Below, piece by piece: positions 31,020 through 42,297 of a stretch of DNA of 64,000 nucleotides. Source of the DNA: Leptobrachium leishanense (Eukaryota; Chordata; Amphibia; Anura; Megophryidae). Positions within the stretch are counted from its first letter, which is position 1. Each line of letters opens with the position of its first letter. Both the position numbers and the translations under genes were made by a program. The notes beneath the pieces were generated by a model. That model did not search any database. It saw only the letters and a list, made by a program, of their open reading frames with translations, and was not told the origin of the DNA. The stretch is taken from contig CM019064.1 of the NCBI GenBank assembly GCA_009667805.1, positions 75,266,400 through 75,330,399 on the forward strand, given 5' to 3'.

Positions 31020-31720
31020 ACCTGGACTACGCATCCCCCAACTCCTGGATAGTCTGTGGTGCAACGTGGCGTTGGTGGATGGAGCGAGACATGATGTCCC
31101 AGATGTGCTCAATTGGATACAGGTCTGGGGAACGGGCGGGCCAGTCCATAGCATCAATGCCTTCGTCTTGCAGGAACTGCTGACACACTCCAGCCACATG
31201 AGGTCTAGCATTGTCTTGCATTAAGAGGAACCCAGGGCCAACCGCACCAGCATATGATCTCACAAGGGGTCTGAGGATCTCATCTCGGTACCTAATAGCA
31301 GTCAGGCTACCTCTGACGAGCACATGGAGGGATGTGCGGCCCCCTGAAGAAATGACACCCCACACCATTACTGACCCACTGCCAAACCAGTCATGCTGGA
31401 GGATGTTGCAGGCAGAAGAACGTTCTCCACACCCTGTCACATGTGCTCAGTGTGAACCTGCTTTCATCTGTGAAGAGCACGGCGCCAGTGGCGAAGCTGC
31501 TAATCTTGGTGTTCTCTGGCAAATGCCAAACGTGCTGCACGGTGTTGGGCTGTAAGCACAACTCCCACCTGTGGATGTCAGGCCTTCATACGACCCTCAT
31601 GGAGTCTGTTTCTGACCGTTTGAGCAGCCACATGCACATTTGTGGCCCGCTGGAGATCATTTTGTAGGGCTCTGGCAGGGCTCCTCCTGTCCCTCCTTGC
31701 ACAAAGGCGGAGGTAGCGGT
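31020..31720 (-). pseudogene. Tc1-like transposase, catalytic part (broken)
   Basis: Tc1/mariner DDE transposase remnant, which in life cuts and pastes the element at TA sites. Reading from 31720 downward, FTDESRF (first Asp, near 31475), QDNARPH (second Asp, near 31215) and PIEHIWD (catalytic Glu, DD34E type, near 31115) are recognisable. An open stretch of 137 codons covers 31440-31027. Upstream frames contain stops (after MRVV and near 31395), and a frameshift follows ELGDA at 31027. The N-terminal part lies 2.4 kb away beyond a hAT-like insertion. Confidence 0.88.
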
Positions 31721-34147
31721 TAGGGATGAGCTGTTCGGTTCGATCAGTTCGGAGTTCGACTCGAACATTGGCAGTTCGAAAGTTCGCATACTTCGAACTT
31801 TTTGGCGTGTTCGATTCGAGTTCGAAAAAAAAAAATTGAAAAAAGTATAAAAAATGCTTAAAAAATCTAGAAATAAAGACACTCTTTACTGCAGAATATT
31901 ATAAGGAATGGTTTATTACATATTGAATTAAAAAACTACCCAGGGCAAGAAGGCACACATGTGGCTTGCATAAACGGCGTAAACAACAGGTGTTAATTAG
32001 TGTTTGGTCTCATGAATTTGATACATTGCCTGCAGACTGGATGTGGCTCCTGCACATGTATGAACTCTGTATGCTTCTGAATTCTAAGAAGTGTTCATTT
32101 TTACTACATGATCCTCTGATATGCTGTTTAACCCCTTAAGGACCAGGGCTCTGTAAAGCCAATTATTAATGATGTAGATGTTACGTCATTTGTCATCAAG
32201 GGCTTAATAAAATCTTTTTCACACTCCTTAGATTTAAACGTAATATTCCAGTATTTGTATGTCATGTACCTCTCCCGAAGGGCCTATGTGAGCATACAAT
32301 TATTATTGTGTTAGATCTATAGTTTTGGTGCAAGCGTGGTGGAAGGGCTTGCTGCTTCTGCATTAGTAACACAACACAATGTGAAAATGTCTATCATAAA
32401 GCGTACAAGCTGTGTCCCTAGAGTCTCTGACTATCCATTGTCACATATACCTTGCTTTATACATATAATACATTCCCTCATCTAACAGGATAGTAGCCAG
32501 TTCCTGTGCATTTTAACCCCTTAAGGGTGGCTAGGTGTCGTGTGTGGGTCTCTGATGGCGATGTTTCTATACATCCTAGAAATCCGCCACTTCACGGGCA
32601 GGTTATGGGGACCTCCTAGGCACGATATTTGAAGGAATTTTTCATTTTTATTTTTAACCCTTATTTTATGGAAAACTCACTGTTCCTTTAACCCTTTCGC
32701 TGCTGAGGCTTTTCCCGCCCCTGTGCTGAGGTCATTTTTACCTGTTTTGCGCATCATGTTTAAACGTGTTTTGAAGGCTTATTTTAGTATATGACCCAGA
32801 CATATTATATATCGTTCTTTCCGTCAGACTCAGTAGATTCATAATATGTCATTATTATATGTATACGTTATGTCATGTCTGTATATTATAACAAAAAATG
32901 CAATAAAATATGTATTTTCAATCATTTACAACGTGTAAAGTGTTTTTTTCACATTTTAACATGCGAGCAATTGCGGTTATATTTTGTATGGGGTGCGCTT
33001 GTTAAAAAAATTAGAGATGGGGTCTCGTTACATTTTTTTTTGGGGAAAATGACACTATTTTTAACAAACGCACCGCATACAAAAATCGTTAGTGCAGCAT
33101 CATTGTTCACATTATAATTGAAATGGGAACAATATTGCTGCATTAACAAACCCAAAAAAATAAAAAAAAGTGTTTATTTATTTATTTTTTTTAATTTTTT
33201 TTTATTTTTCATTTTTTTTTTTTTTTACAAAATTTTACACTTTCATGTTTGGTATCGTTGGAACGGCCATGCTCTGGCCGATCCAACCATACCCAAAATT
33301 TAACCCCTAACTGCCACGGATCGGGAGATAGGGAGTTCATTGGAACTCCCTATCTCCACAGTTGGTGGCAGTTAGGGGTTAACTCTAGGACTGGCGTCAT
33401 CGTGCTACACACGATGACGCCAGTCCTCTGGGGGAGTTCCCGGAGGCTTGGCCGACATCCAAGATGTCGGCCAGCTCCGGGAAAGGATCGCGAACCGGCG
33501 CTTTTCAGCGCCGATTCGCGATCCAGCTCCCCAGGGGTTAATGCGAGGCATCATTTGGAAGGGCAGGCTGTGCCCTTCCAAATGATGCCTGGGTTAAGCC
33601 CCGCAGAGCCACCGATCGGGAGGGAGAGAGGTCCGAAGGACCTCCCCCCCTCCCTTTCAGGCGCCTCCTCCGCACATGCGGGGGGGCGCCTGAATTAGGT
33701 GTCATCGCGCCCCCGCGATGACACCTAATTCTGGCGGCTGGTGGTCCGGATGCCGGGCTGACATCCAGGATGTCAGCCCGCACCGGAGGGGCCAGCGATC
33801 GGCCGGAACCCGGCCGAACGCTGACCCCAATGTGAGGACGCGCTCAGCGCGTCCTCAGCACACCAGCGGGAATGCTGAGGACGCGCTGAGCGCGTCCTTA
33901 GCATTCAAGTGGTTAAAAATTTCTTTTTTTAAACTTTTTGGCCTTGTTTCCTGTCCCCCAGGGCATTACCCGAATCCCCATACACCTTTTATGGCAAATA
34001 TCTAGCATATATGCCCTCTTGGAGGGCGCTCTAAAAATCGAACTTTTGAGTCCCATTGACTTGCATTGAGTTCGGTTCGTGTTCGAACTTTTGAAATTGT
34101 TCGAGTTTGAATGCGAACCGAAGACGGGGGTGTTCGGCTCATCCCTA
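31721..34147. mobile_element. hAT-like element inserted in the Tc1 transposase gene (insertion 2)
   Basis: An exact 8-bp TSD GTAGCGGT lies at 31713-31720 and 34148-34155. Ends are TAGGGATGAGCTGTTCGG and GTGTTCGGCTCATCCCTA. Sub-terminal TTCGAAC blocks are repeated in inverted orientation at both ends. The interior includes unrecognised A/T-rich DNA (31830-32680) and a nested TTAA-type element. No transposase ORF, so non-autonomous. Confidence 0.9.
32688..33916. mobile_element. TTAA-bounded element with hairpin chain, copy B (inverted to copy A)
   Basis: TTAA borders; ends CCCTTTCGCTGCTGAGG and GCATTCAAGTGG. It is the reverse complement of 29576-30823 along its whole length, with small indels. 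It keeps the same chain of hairpins and the stem-loop core (CATGTTTGGTATCGTTGGAA near 33244). No ORF. Confidence 0.82.
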
Positions 34148-34355
34148 GTAGCGGTCCTTCTGCTGGGTTGTTGCCCTCCTACGGCCTCCTCCACGTCTCC
34201 TGATGTACTGGCCTGTCTCCTGGTAGTGCCTCCATGCTCTGGACACTACGCTGACAAACACAGCAAACCTTCTTGCCACAGCTCGCATTGATGTGCCATC
34301 CTGGATGAGCTGCACTACCAGAGCCACTTGTGTGGGTTGTAGACTCTGTCTCATG
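34147..34355 (-). pseudogene. Tc1-like transposase, N-terminal DNA-binding part (truncated)
   Basis: From [20 protein letters not shown] the frame encodes the first helix-turn-helix of a Tc1 transposase ([20 protein letters not shown]) and a GRRR AT-hook-like GRPR-equivalent (RRGGGRRR). It stops at KDRY: the TAG comes from the first three bases of the inserted hAT-like end (TAGGGATGAG). In Tc1 this part binds the TIRs. A 68-residue product could be made if the locus were transcribed, but nothing shows expression. Confidence 0.8.
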
Positions 34356-34649
34356 CTACCACTAGAGTGACAGCACCGCCAGCATTCAAAAGTGATCAAA
34401 CCATCAGCCAGAAAGCATAGGAACTGAGAAGTGGTCTGTGGTCACCACCTGCAGAACCACTCCTTTATTGGGGATGTCTTGCTACCTGCCTATGCTTCCC
34501 TCGTGTTGTCTATTCCATTTGCACAACAGCATGTGGACTTGACTGTCAGTGTTGCTACCTAAGTGGACAGTTTGATTTCACAGACGTGTGATTGACTTGG
34601 AGTTACATTGTGTTGCTTATGTGTTCCCTTTATTTTTTCGAGCAGTCTA

Positions 34650-35460
34650 TATACACACATATAAACAATGAGTGAAAAATTGCTTCATGGGTTATCAGAG
34701 AGTCTTCACATCAGAGCAGTCATTTCCAGCTTGCATACCGTGATCCCGCAGGAGGACAGCATCCACACAAGGGAGCATGCGATGGAGAATGGCCAGACAT
34801 GGTTGCCCCCTGATTAACACACCTTTTTATTTTGAGAAGTCTGGCACATCAATAAGGGCACAAATGCGTATTTGTGTATGAACAGAGTCACATTATTTCA
34901 CGCCTGGCAGAAGAATTGAAACTGCACAGAATACATAATGAATAGGTTTCCAGACAAAATGTTTTAAATGTTTTAAATTAACATATCATCAATAAGATTT
35001 TGTTGTTTTTCTTTGTGATAATTCTGCTCTGCACCTGTTGAGGTGGTTGGGTCAGAGTCTGTACAGATCTTTAAACAATATTTATTTTTGCAAGAAGTCA
35101 TCTAGTTAAGGGTCAATATGCAGGTAAAAGCTGTTTGGTCAAGGAGAAATCTGATCACCATCTGAGGTCAAGAAGTATCCACTCACACCCCCACACCCCC
35201 CCCATTTGTTGCATATTTGGAAAGCGCTTCGGGACTCCCCCTCCCGGATCAGCAGTAGCTGATGGACTGGAAGGTAGAACTTCATGGACACACTTTTTTC
35301 AGCTGTGTAAATATCAAGTCTATTCACTAAAGGTGAAACTCCAGAGAATTGGCAGAAGAAAACAATCTAGACCAAAAAGATTAGGAAAGTGCGGTAAATG
35401 GGAGAATTCTTCTGGTTTGGCTATTTTGACCTAGAATTTTCACTTCTCCAGACATTCTCC
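34650..35460. other. Intergenic, mostly unrecognised
   Basis: The last ~130 bp (35329-35455) share GGCTATTTTGACCTAGAATT with the MITE at 56169 and are probably a partial relative. A short C tract lies at 35190. Nothing else recognised. Confidence 0.35.
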
Positions 35461-35461
35461 T

Positions 35462-36090
35462 GAGGATCACCTTTATTATTATTCTTTATTTATAAAGCGC
35501 CAGCATATTCCGCAGCGCTGTACAATAGGCACAGTATAGACAGGGTTACAATACATTGAACAACATTTGATAAACAGTACAGGAGGAGATGAGGGCCCTA
35601 TTCCCGTAGGAACTCACAATCTAGGAGGGTTGGGGTTGGAAACAGGAGAGGACTGCAAGGTGTGAGTGATTGATGGTTGTGTCAGTGAGTTGGGTGGTAG
35701 GCTTCCCTAAATAGGAATGTTTTAAGGGACCGTTTGAAGGAAGAGAAATTAGGGGAAAGTCTGACCGTACGAGGGAGAGCATTCCAGAGAATTGGGGCTG
35801 CGCGTGAGAAGTCCTGCAGTCTATCATGGGAAGAGGTGATGCGGGGAGAAGCTAGGCGCAGGTCACTGTTTGACCTTAGGGAGCGGGCTGGGGTGTATCT
35901 GGTGATTAGTGAGGACAGGTAGTGGGGAGCTGAGTTAGTGAGGGTTTTGTAGGTCAGGATAAGGATTTTGAACTTAATTCTGCAGTGGATGGGGAGCCAG
36001 TGAAGGGACTCGCAGAGGGGAGCAGCAGTGAATGTTCCTGTAAGTAATTTGGAAGGGGCAGACGGGAGTGAATCTGCCATGTTATGCCTT
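35462..36090 (-). pseudogene. L2-like LINE, 3' fragment (RT C-terminal domain)
   Basis: On the - strand an open frame encodes the C-terminal region of an L2/CR1/Rex-type reverse transcriptase: LHWLPIHCRIKFKILILTYK, APHYLSSLI, RSLRSN, AAPILWNALP and FKRSLKTFLF. It is truncated at the 5' end, as LINE copies usually are. It ends in a 3'UTR and an AATAATAATAA tail (35462-35480 on the + strand as TTATTATTATT), typical of L2-like elements. Confidence 0.85.
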
Positions 36091-36494
36091 AACTGAACTC
36101 CCTGCCAAGAACCATCAGATAAACTTGAGTTGAGTGAATATTCTGTAAGAATTTTTACACTTGGCAATGAACACATACCTATAATACAAGTGTATGACAC
36201 ATTTGTGAGGCTTGCGAAGGATATCAGATCATGAGAGTTTGGACTTAACCATTAAATATTCTGTGAAGAGGGGGTGTTATATATATAATAATTTTGTATA
36301 CAGTGGGCTCTGCCTCCTGACATGGAGTATATATATATTACATTGAATCAATGGCACAGGACTACCACTGTTCCATATTATGTGAGCAGATAAGACATTG
36401 CGGTCAATAAGAAGTTGCTCCATCACTGTGACACAATAACAATCAAGAAACACTCGTCAAATTGGGGGGGGGGGTGTAATTTAATGCATGTGAC

Positions 36495-38262
36495 TAGGGA
36501 TGCACTGATACTAGTAATGGTGCCAATACAGGCACTTGCACGAGTACAAAGAACTCATGCAAATGCCCCAATACCTCTACAGCTACCCTGAAGTCAGCAC
36601 TAGGCTGTCTTGCCGGTATCGGAGGGACTGGGCCAGTGCTCCATCAAGCAGCCACCCCAGCCTGTGACGTCCCGGATGTGGCATTCAACAGCCATGATCT
36701 CGCAGAAGTCGCAAGACCTCACGAGAGCGTGTCACAGCAGCAGCCACTCAATGGAACGCAGCCAGCCAGATGGGAATGCTGTTAGGAACTGTGGCTGCTG
36801 GCAGAATGCATTGAGGTCTGTGGATGCACATGTGTTTAAGATCTGGTGTGGCTATACATATACTGTATATCTGAGGTGAGGTCTGGTGTCTGTGTGAGGT
36901 CAGGGTATGTACAGGCCTGCGCAGTGGTCAAATGGGGTGTCTGGCCATCCATTTCAACATTAGCATAAATTGAACAGGCTTTCAGCAAAATCCAAAATTA
37001 TATTTTGGAAAGTGGTCACATGACATTAAAAGTATCTCTACCGGTGAGAACCTGGAAAAACGTAACGGTACGGTCTTTAAAAAAAATGGTATTGAGGGGC
37101 GTGGCCGGCCGAGCAGACGTGCTTTGAGTGTGCTCCGCCAGATCCTGTAGAGAACGGGGATTTCTGTCTGGATTTTCCAGTGAATTCCCACATTTGAGTG
37201 CCCTTGGGAGGCTGGCCATCGGGTGGCAGGCTCCAGGGCTCATTTTGGCCGCCCCTCTGAAGCTGAGCAGAGATAGGCCTTCGTTCCCTGCCTGGTGCGG
37301 CCTGTCGGTGGCCATTTTGAGGCCTAAGTTGGGGCCTGCTCGTTTGGCTGGATTACGCAGGCGGTCGGATGCAGTGCGCCGCGTGAATGGAGGGCCCCAT
37401 CCTTCAGCTGCAGCGGATGCCCCCATAACGGGGAAGGTGGAGGAGGGCATGGACTGGTGGCAGCTGACTTGCTCACCCTCCACCAGGAGCCTGGGGGATG
37501 TGGTGGACCATCTGGAGGCATGCCTAGAGCAGTTGCCGGGAGACGATGAGATCCCGATTAGATGTATACCCTGCCGGCCGCATGGATGACCTTTTTGCGA
37601 TGGAGAACCACAGGATGCGGACGGGAGCTGCTGTGTCGTTGGAGGTCTGGACGCCTCGCTGCAAGTGGTCTTACGCCCTGACGAGATGACTACAGCCCCG
37701 GGGAAGGGAAATGAGCAGATCCCTGCTGAATGAGTGGAGAAAACAGGAGTTGCGGTCCCTGAGGCGCCTCCTGCGTACCCACTCCTGCAGGCTGGAGCGG
37801 AGGAGTTGCCGGGCGATGGAGATCTTCCCTTTGGGAAGCTGCAGAGTGTGACTTGGTCAAGCGGCATGATCTCGGCCGGGATAGCTCCACCATGGAAACT
37901 ACCTGTACCCTTCAGAGAGGAACCGTTCTAGCTGGAGCTGCCCGCCGCATGCTCTGGTCTCCCCTACATTTACCTTATAGAACAGGCACACTAGAGGAGA
38001 AAGCGGGGCCTGAGTGAGACCTGCAATATATCCCCCATGTTAGGCTGAGACAACTGCGCTACTCTAGCTGCCGTGTTGTTCCGAGTAAAAGCTGTTTTTT
38101 TATTTTTCTTGCACTGTATCTGCGGACTCTTTCCCCCTCCCCCCGATGAGCCTTGGGTGGTCTAGTGCGGCCCGCAAATTTCACTGCCTCTAACTATGCT
38201 GACATGTTACATAATAAAAAACTTTAAATTTAAAAAAAAAAAATGGTATCAGTGCATCCCTA
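36495..38262. mobile_element. hAT-like element, exact 8-bp TSD CATGTGAC
   Basis: CATGTGAC at 36487-36494 and 38263-38270. TIRs are TAGGGATGCACTGATACTAG and GGTATCAGTGCATCCCTA. A G tract lies just upstream of the left TSD (36464-36473). A retroposon (37093-38240) sits within about 12 bp of the right TIR. No transposase ORF. Confidence 0.88.
37093..38240 (+). mobile_element. Poly(A)-tailed retroposon nested in a hAT-like element
   Basis: Starts GAGGGGCGTGGCCGGCC and ends in AAATTTAAAAAAAAAAA. It is flanked by a direct repeat AAAAAAAATGGTAT (37079-37092 and about 38236-38249), the form of a LINE-mediated TSD. The body is GC-rich; open frames on both strands look like 5'UTR-type sequence and show no RT motif. 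Probably an internally deleted LINE or a LINE-mobilised element. Confidence 0.6.
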
Positions 38263-38467
38263 CATGTGACCGTAAAATATTCTCATCTTACATGTGCTTT
38301 GTTTTTCTCTTCCAGGTCATCGGCAACAAACAAAATAAGGACTTTTTTTTTTTTAGTGTTAGGGGTCCTTCAACTGAAAAAACAAAAGGGCTCCAAATTT
38401 ACATTTTAATCTTTTAACCACATCACCGCTATTACACATGAAATTTTTCTATTTTACCTCACATTCA

Positions 38468-39666
38468 CCGTAGATACTTTAGTATAACGCGACCCGAATA
38501 TAAAAAACACGAGATTTATTATGGAAATGAGAGAATACTCGAATATAATGCAAGGAGCAAAATTATAAAAGTATTATGTACCGGTAAACAATTAAAATCC
38601 TAAGAAAGTCAGGCTCCCCCTCACGCCAGGGATCTCCGCTCTACAATGATTGTAGCTGTTACGAAATACGAAGCGGCCGGCCACCCATCGTCTTTACTTG
38701 CAAGAAGATGGTCGGCGGAGCGATGTGACCGACGCAGTGAATCATTCACTGATGGCCAGTATGCTGGAAGGTGTCGTTTTCTGACCTCCAGCAAGTAGGC
38801 TCATCCACCGCCACTAGCCAGCTCCCCCTAAACTAGCTCCTGAGGTCACTGCAGAGGCAGCGTGCGATACTACACACATTCAGTATGTGAAGAGAAGCAC
38901 GCAGTGCATCTGCAGCAACGTCAGGATGGGGCAACAAACAAGGTGGGGCTGGCTATTGGCGGTGGATGAGCCTGCTGGAGGTCAGAAAACTACACCTCCC
39001 AGCATGCTGCGCTGAGTAAGGCTAGGGTCAGACAAGCGCATTCTGTGCGGACTGTGCATCCGTGCACAACGGACGTTCTGACTGACAAGGTAGTGGCCAC
39101 ACCGTCCGTTTTTGTGACAGACTTTTTATTTTGACTGATGTAGAAGGGAAAATAAATTAATATGAAAAACATTTTGTCTGTCAAAATTGCAGGCCGTCTG
39201 ACTACGTTCCATCACTCACACACAAAGCTATGCGGACGTGGCGCACTCCGCATGTCCGTTCTAGCCTAACTTGCGTCCATTTGCCACGTCTGTTGTACTT
39301 CGTATGTGGGTCTCTTGATCATAAATTGTATGCTACCACGGACGTTAAAATGTGCAGCAACACGGACGTGAACACTGCGCTCTGACCCGAGTCTGAGGGT
39401 ACATACTCCGTTTTAAGCCTATCTTGAATGATTGGCCGTGATGGATCCCACCCTCTCCCGAATCTGGAAGTTCCTGAAGTTTTTGCAGGACTCAGGAAGA
39501 CTACGGGAACTTCCAGGAGACTTGGGATTCCTGAGTAAGGTGGTGGGTTTTTTATTTATTTATTTTACATGCGATGCAGATGTCTCAAATATACCACAAC
39601 CCCTCCAATTTTAAAAAGGTAAATTTTTGTCACCGAAATCTAGCAGTATACTCGAGTATCTACAGT
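38468..39666. mobile_element. MITE-like element with GTAGATACT...AGTATCTAC ends
   Basis: Ends CCGTAGATACTTTAGTATA and TATACTCGAGTATCTACAG are imperfect inverted repeats. GCGACCCGAATATAA follows the left end. A TAAGGCTAGGGTCAGA MITE is nested at about 39017-39398. No ORF. Superfamily uncertain. Confidence 0.55.
39017..39398. mobile_element. MITE, TAAGGCTGGGGTCAGA family, copy 3
   Basis: Starts TAAGGCTAGGGTCAGACAAG and ends GCGCTCTGACCCGAGTCTGAGG. The interior has repeated ACGGACGT blocks. It is the same end type as the copies at 5571 and 6471. Confidence 0.5.
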
Positions 39667-39931
39667 AAGTGTTCAGCACAAAACCTGCATTTCAAATGTC
39701 AGGATTCTAGAAAGAAAAAAAATATAATAAAAAGTGGCTGGTAAGGGTTCAAATTCAGAGGAGCAACAATAAGGCTGGGAGGGAAAAAAATTAAATCTAG
39801 TAAGAACCATGTATTCCTACAGAGACTGCGTTGGGGCAGCAGTGTGTAAGGATCCAGGGATAATTCCATAGACTTTTCTAGCTTATTGGTGCAAACTCTA
39901 AAATACCATCACGCAATAAAAACTTAGCTTT

Positions 39932-40263
39932 TAAGGCCTCATTCACACGGATACGGGCGTATTGTACTATGTGCAACATATGCAAATAAATGGCGCCGTA
40001 TATTTGCGTAGCATAAACATGCGTAAAAACAGAATGGAACCGAGATGCGTCCGGCCAGCATACATCCATCCAGTCAAGTTTTCAGTTTTATATAAATAAA
40101 CATTACAGGATAGACACACCGCAGCTAATAGCAGCTTGTACATGATGCAGAGAACACTAGCAAAAACAGGGCGCCAAAAATTATGCATTCTAGGATAAAA
40201 CACTCCAAACGCATACACGCAATATTCAATTTTGCTCTTGCGTTGCGTGAGAATGAGGCCTAA
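39932..40263. mobile_element. MITE with AAGGCCTCATTCACAC ends
   Basis: TTAAGGCCTCATTCACACGG at the left and CGTGAGAATGAGGCCTAA at the right. The interior has ACGCAA/TTGCGT half-sites. No ORF. The TAA-like borders could fit PIF/Harbinger. Confidence 0.65.
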
Positions 40264-40408
40264 AAATTACAGAACTGCAGGTATATGTAGATATGAATTA
40301 TGAAGGAAGACCAACCAACTGCATTTAGCCTCAAAGGGGGGGGGGGGTGGGGGTTACGCAGCAGGGATTTGTGAACGTGAACTCTGGACATTACTCCTCA
40401 GAAAGACT

Positions 40409-40892
40409 TCGGCCCCATTCACTGCGTGTTTTTATTCTGCGGATTTTGCCGCAGCAAAATCTGCGTGACGTCGTGCAATGTAGTTTCTCCAATGCATTTC
40501 AATGGAGCTGTTCACATCTTGTCGCGCAACGTCTAATGTCCCGGTAACATGTCGCCGGTACATGACTTTTGCGATTTGCATTGGTGGCGTTTTACGCTGG
40601 GTCAACACCTGCGCATTTTTTTTTTGACGCACGGATCGCGCAAACATGAAAATGTGCGAACGCGCATTGCAGCGCGTTCACGGCAATAGACTGCAGCGTG
40701 AACGCGCTGCAATACGCCCCAAAGAGGCTCCTGTACTACTTTGGGCGTAGGACAGTATTACAGCACGTTCCTGCGCGCGGTAAAACGCCCATGTGTGAAC
40801 GGGCCCCATAGGAAATCATGGGATTTCCGTGCTCGGTCGTTACAGCACGCAGCTACGCGCTGTAAAACGCTCAGGTGTGAACGGGGCCTTAA
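40409..40892. mobile_element. MITE with GGCCCCATTCAC...GTGAACGGGGCC ends
   Basis: Left end TTCGGCCCCATTCACTGCG, right end GTGTGAACGGGGCCTTAA. The interior has GCGCGTTCACGG...GCGTGAACGCGC inverted blocks. It lies just beyond the likely PAFAH1B1 polyadenylation site. Confidence 0.65.
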
Positions 40893-42231
40893 AGTAGTCA
40901 AAGTTCTGTCACGAGAAGAAAAGCTAATATGTATCACTAGAAGATAAACATTAAAACTTTCAGAGGAACCACAAAATAAGAAGCCACAGATCTAGTTTTA
41001 TATGCATTTAATAGTTTACCAATTGGTACAATAAGATTTTTTTAATATGCAGAAAACATGAATAAATTTTGTTTTACACAGTTTGAGAGCAACAAGTCTT
41101 ACTGTAAAACACAGAGCAGTATTATATACATTCCTTTACTGATTTTTTTTTAATATTTGTCTCGTTTACGGTCACTTTTTTCCATTCAGTTAATTCTTAG
41201 TCATAAAAAAAAAAAAAAAAATCCTTAAGAAAAAAATTGGACACTTTCCTTTAACGTCCACGTTCAGGGTTAACTAAACTGAAGATAAACTGTTCTTCAA
41301 AAAACCAACTCAAGGTGGGGTAGGAATGGAGAGCTTGGACAACGGCAGCCTGAAGAACAGTAAAAGCAGCCACTTACATGATAGACTGGAATAGATTAAA
41401 AAAAAAAGGTCCATTAATCGAAGTCCAGTTGTGACTCTTAAATCCACACGTCATAAACAAATGTGAAACAAAGGGAGGGGGGAGACCCCCGACCCCCCCA
41501 AAACAGAAAGTATTCTTCCACATAGTGTATTTTCACCAAACTTTGTTTAACCGGTGTGCATTTACAGATAAAAACGACTAAGTGGTTGTAAGTGCCTTAC
41601 TGTTAAATTTGTTAATTAACCTATGTACCCCTTCTACCCCGTTAAACGTTTCGAGGTTCGTCAAGCCACCACTGTACGACAAACAAATTATAAACTTTTA
41701 AATAGCTTTTTTTTTTTTTTCCTTTTTCTCTATAATGGAGGACGTTGGCAGAGAGTATAGAATGAGAATCCGACAGGCAGTTCACGCAGAACGTAAGAGG
41801 CAAAACACAGAAAAAAAAGCAGAAGATGACAAGTAGTAATAGTAGTAGATAAGTAGACTGGGCTTCATGGGTCTAATCAAAGCTTTGAAAGTACAGCGAT
41901 GCTCCACAGGCCATGGACAACTTGCTAGTGACTATTTTTATTTCTCGGATTAGTGCCTGGGCACATCATTGGTCACACCACACAAAAGCAGGACGGCATC
42001 ACTTTCTAAAGTGCAAGAGGCATCGAGAACAGCAATAACCCTTTTTTGTTTATAAATTAAAGAATAAAAAATAATAATTTCAGAGCACCGTTTTTGCAAT
42101 TGTAAAATATTAAGGATTGAGGAATCGTGACGGCGATGGGCAATGACAAAATTCATACCCCAAAAAAAAGCCAAGGAAATCCCTGTCTGCACTAATCTGC
42201 AGCAAGGGTTTTGTGCCCTACTCCACACATG

Positions 42232-42297
42232 GGCCTTGATTTAATTCCTTTTCGGAAAAACATCTTCAAATGATTGCGAAGGAATTAAATCAAGGCC
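42232..42297. repeat. Perfect inverted repeat (19-bp arms)
   Basis: GGCCTTGATTTAATTCCTT at 42232-42250 pairs exactly with AAGGAATTAAATCAAGGCC at 42279-42297 around a 28-nt loop. It lies in the inferred LIS1 3'UTR, so the mRNA would carry a strong hairpin. It could be a very short MITE. Confidence 0.9.

Larger units (their letters stand above)
29050..34647 (-). mobile_element. Tc1-like DNA transposon, interrupted twice
   Basis: TIRs are CACTGCTCAAAAAATAAAGG at the left and the complement CTTTATTTTTTCGAGCAGTC at the right, each bordered by TA (29048-29049 and 34648-34649). Removing the two inserted hAT-like elements and their duplicated target bases leaves about 1553 bp, the normal length of a full Tc1 element. 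Transposase pieces lie on the - strand in the right order at 34147-34355 and 31020-31720. The element is dead: two insertions, stops and frameshifts. Confidence 0.9.

Noticed and set aside
37016..37867. 283-codon ORF on the - strand
   Set aside because: Lies antisense in the GC-rich nested retroposon, with Pro/Ser-rich composition and no recognisable domain.
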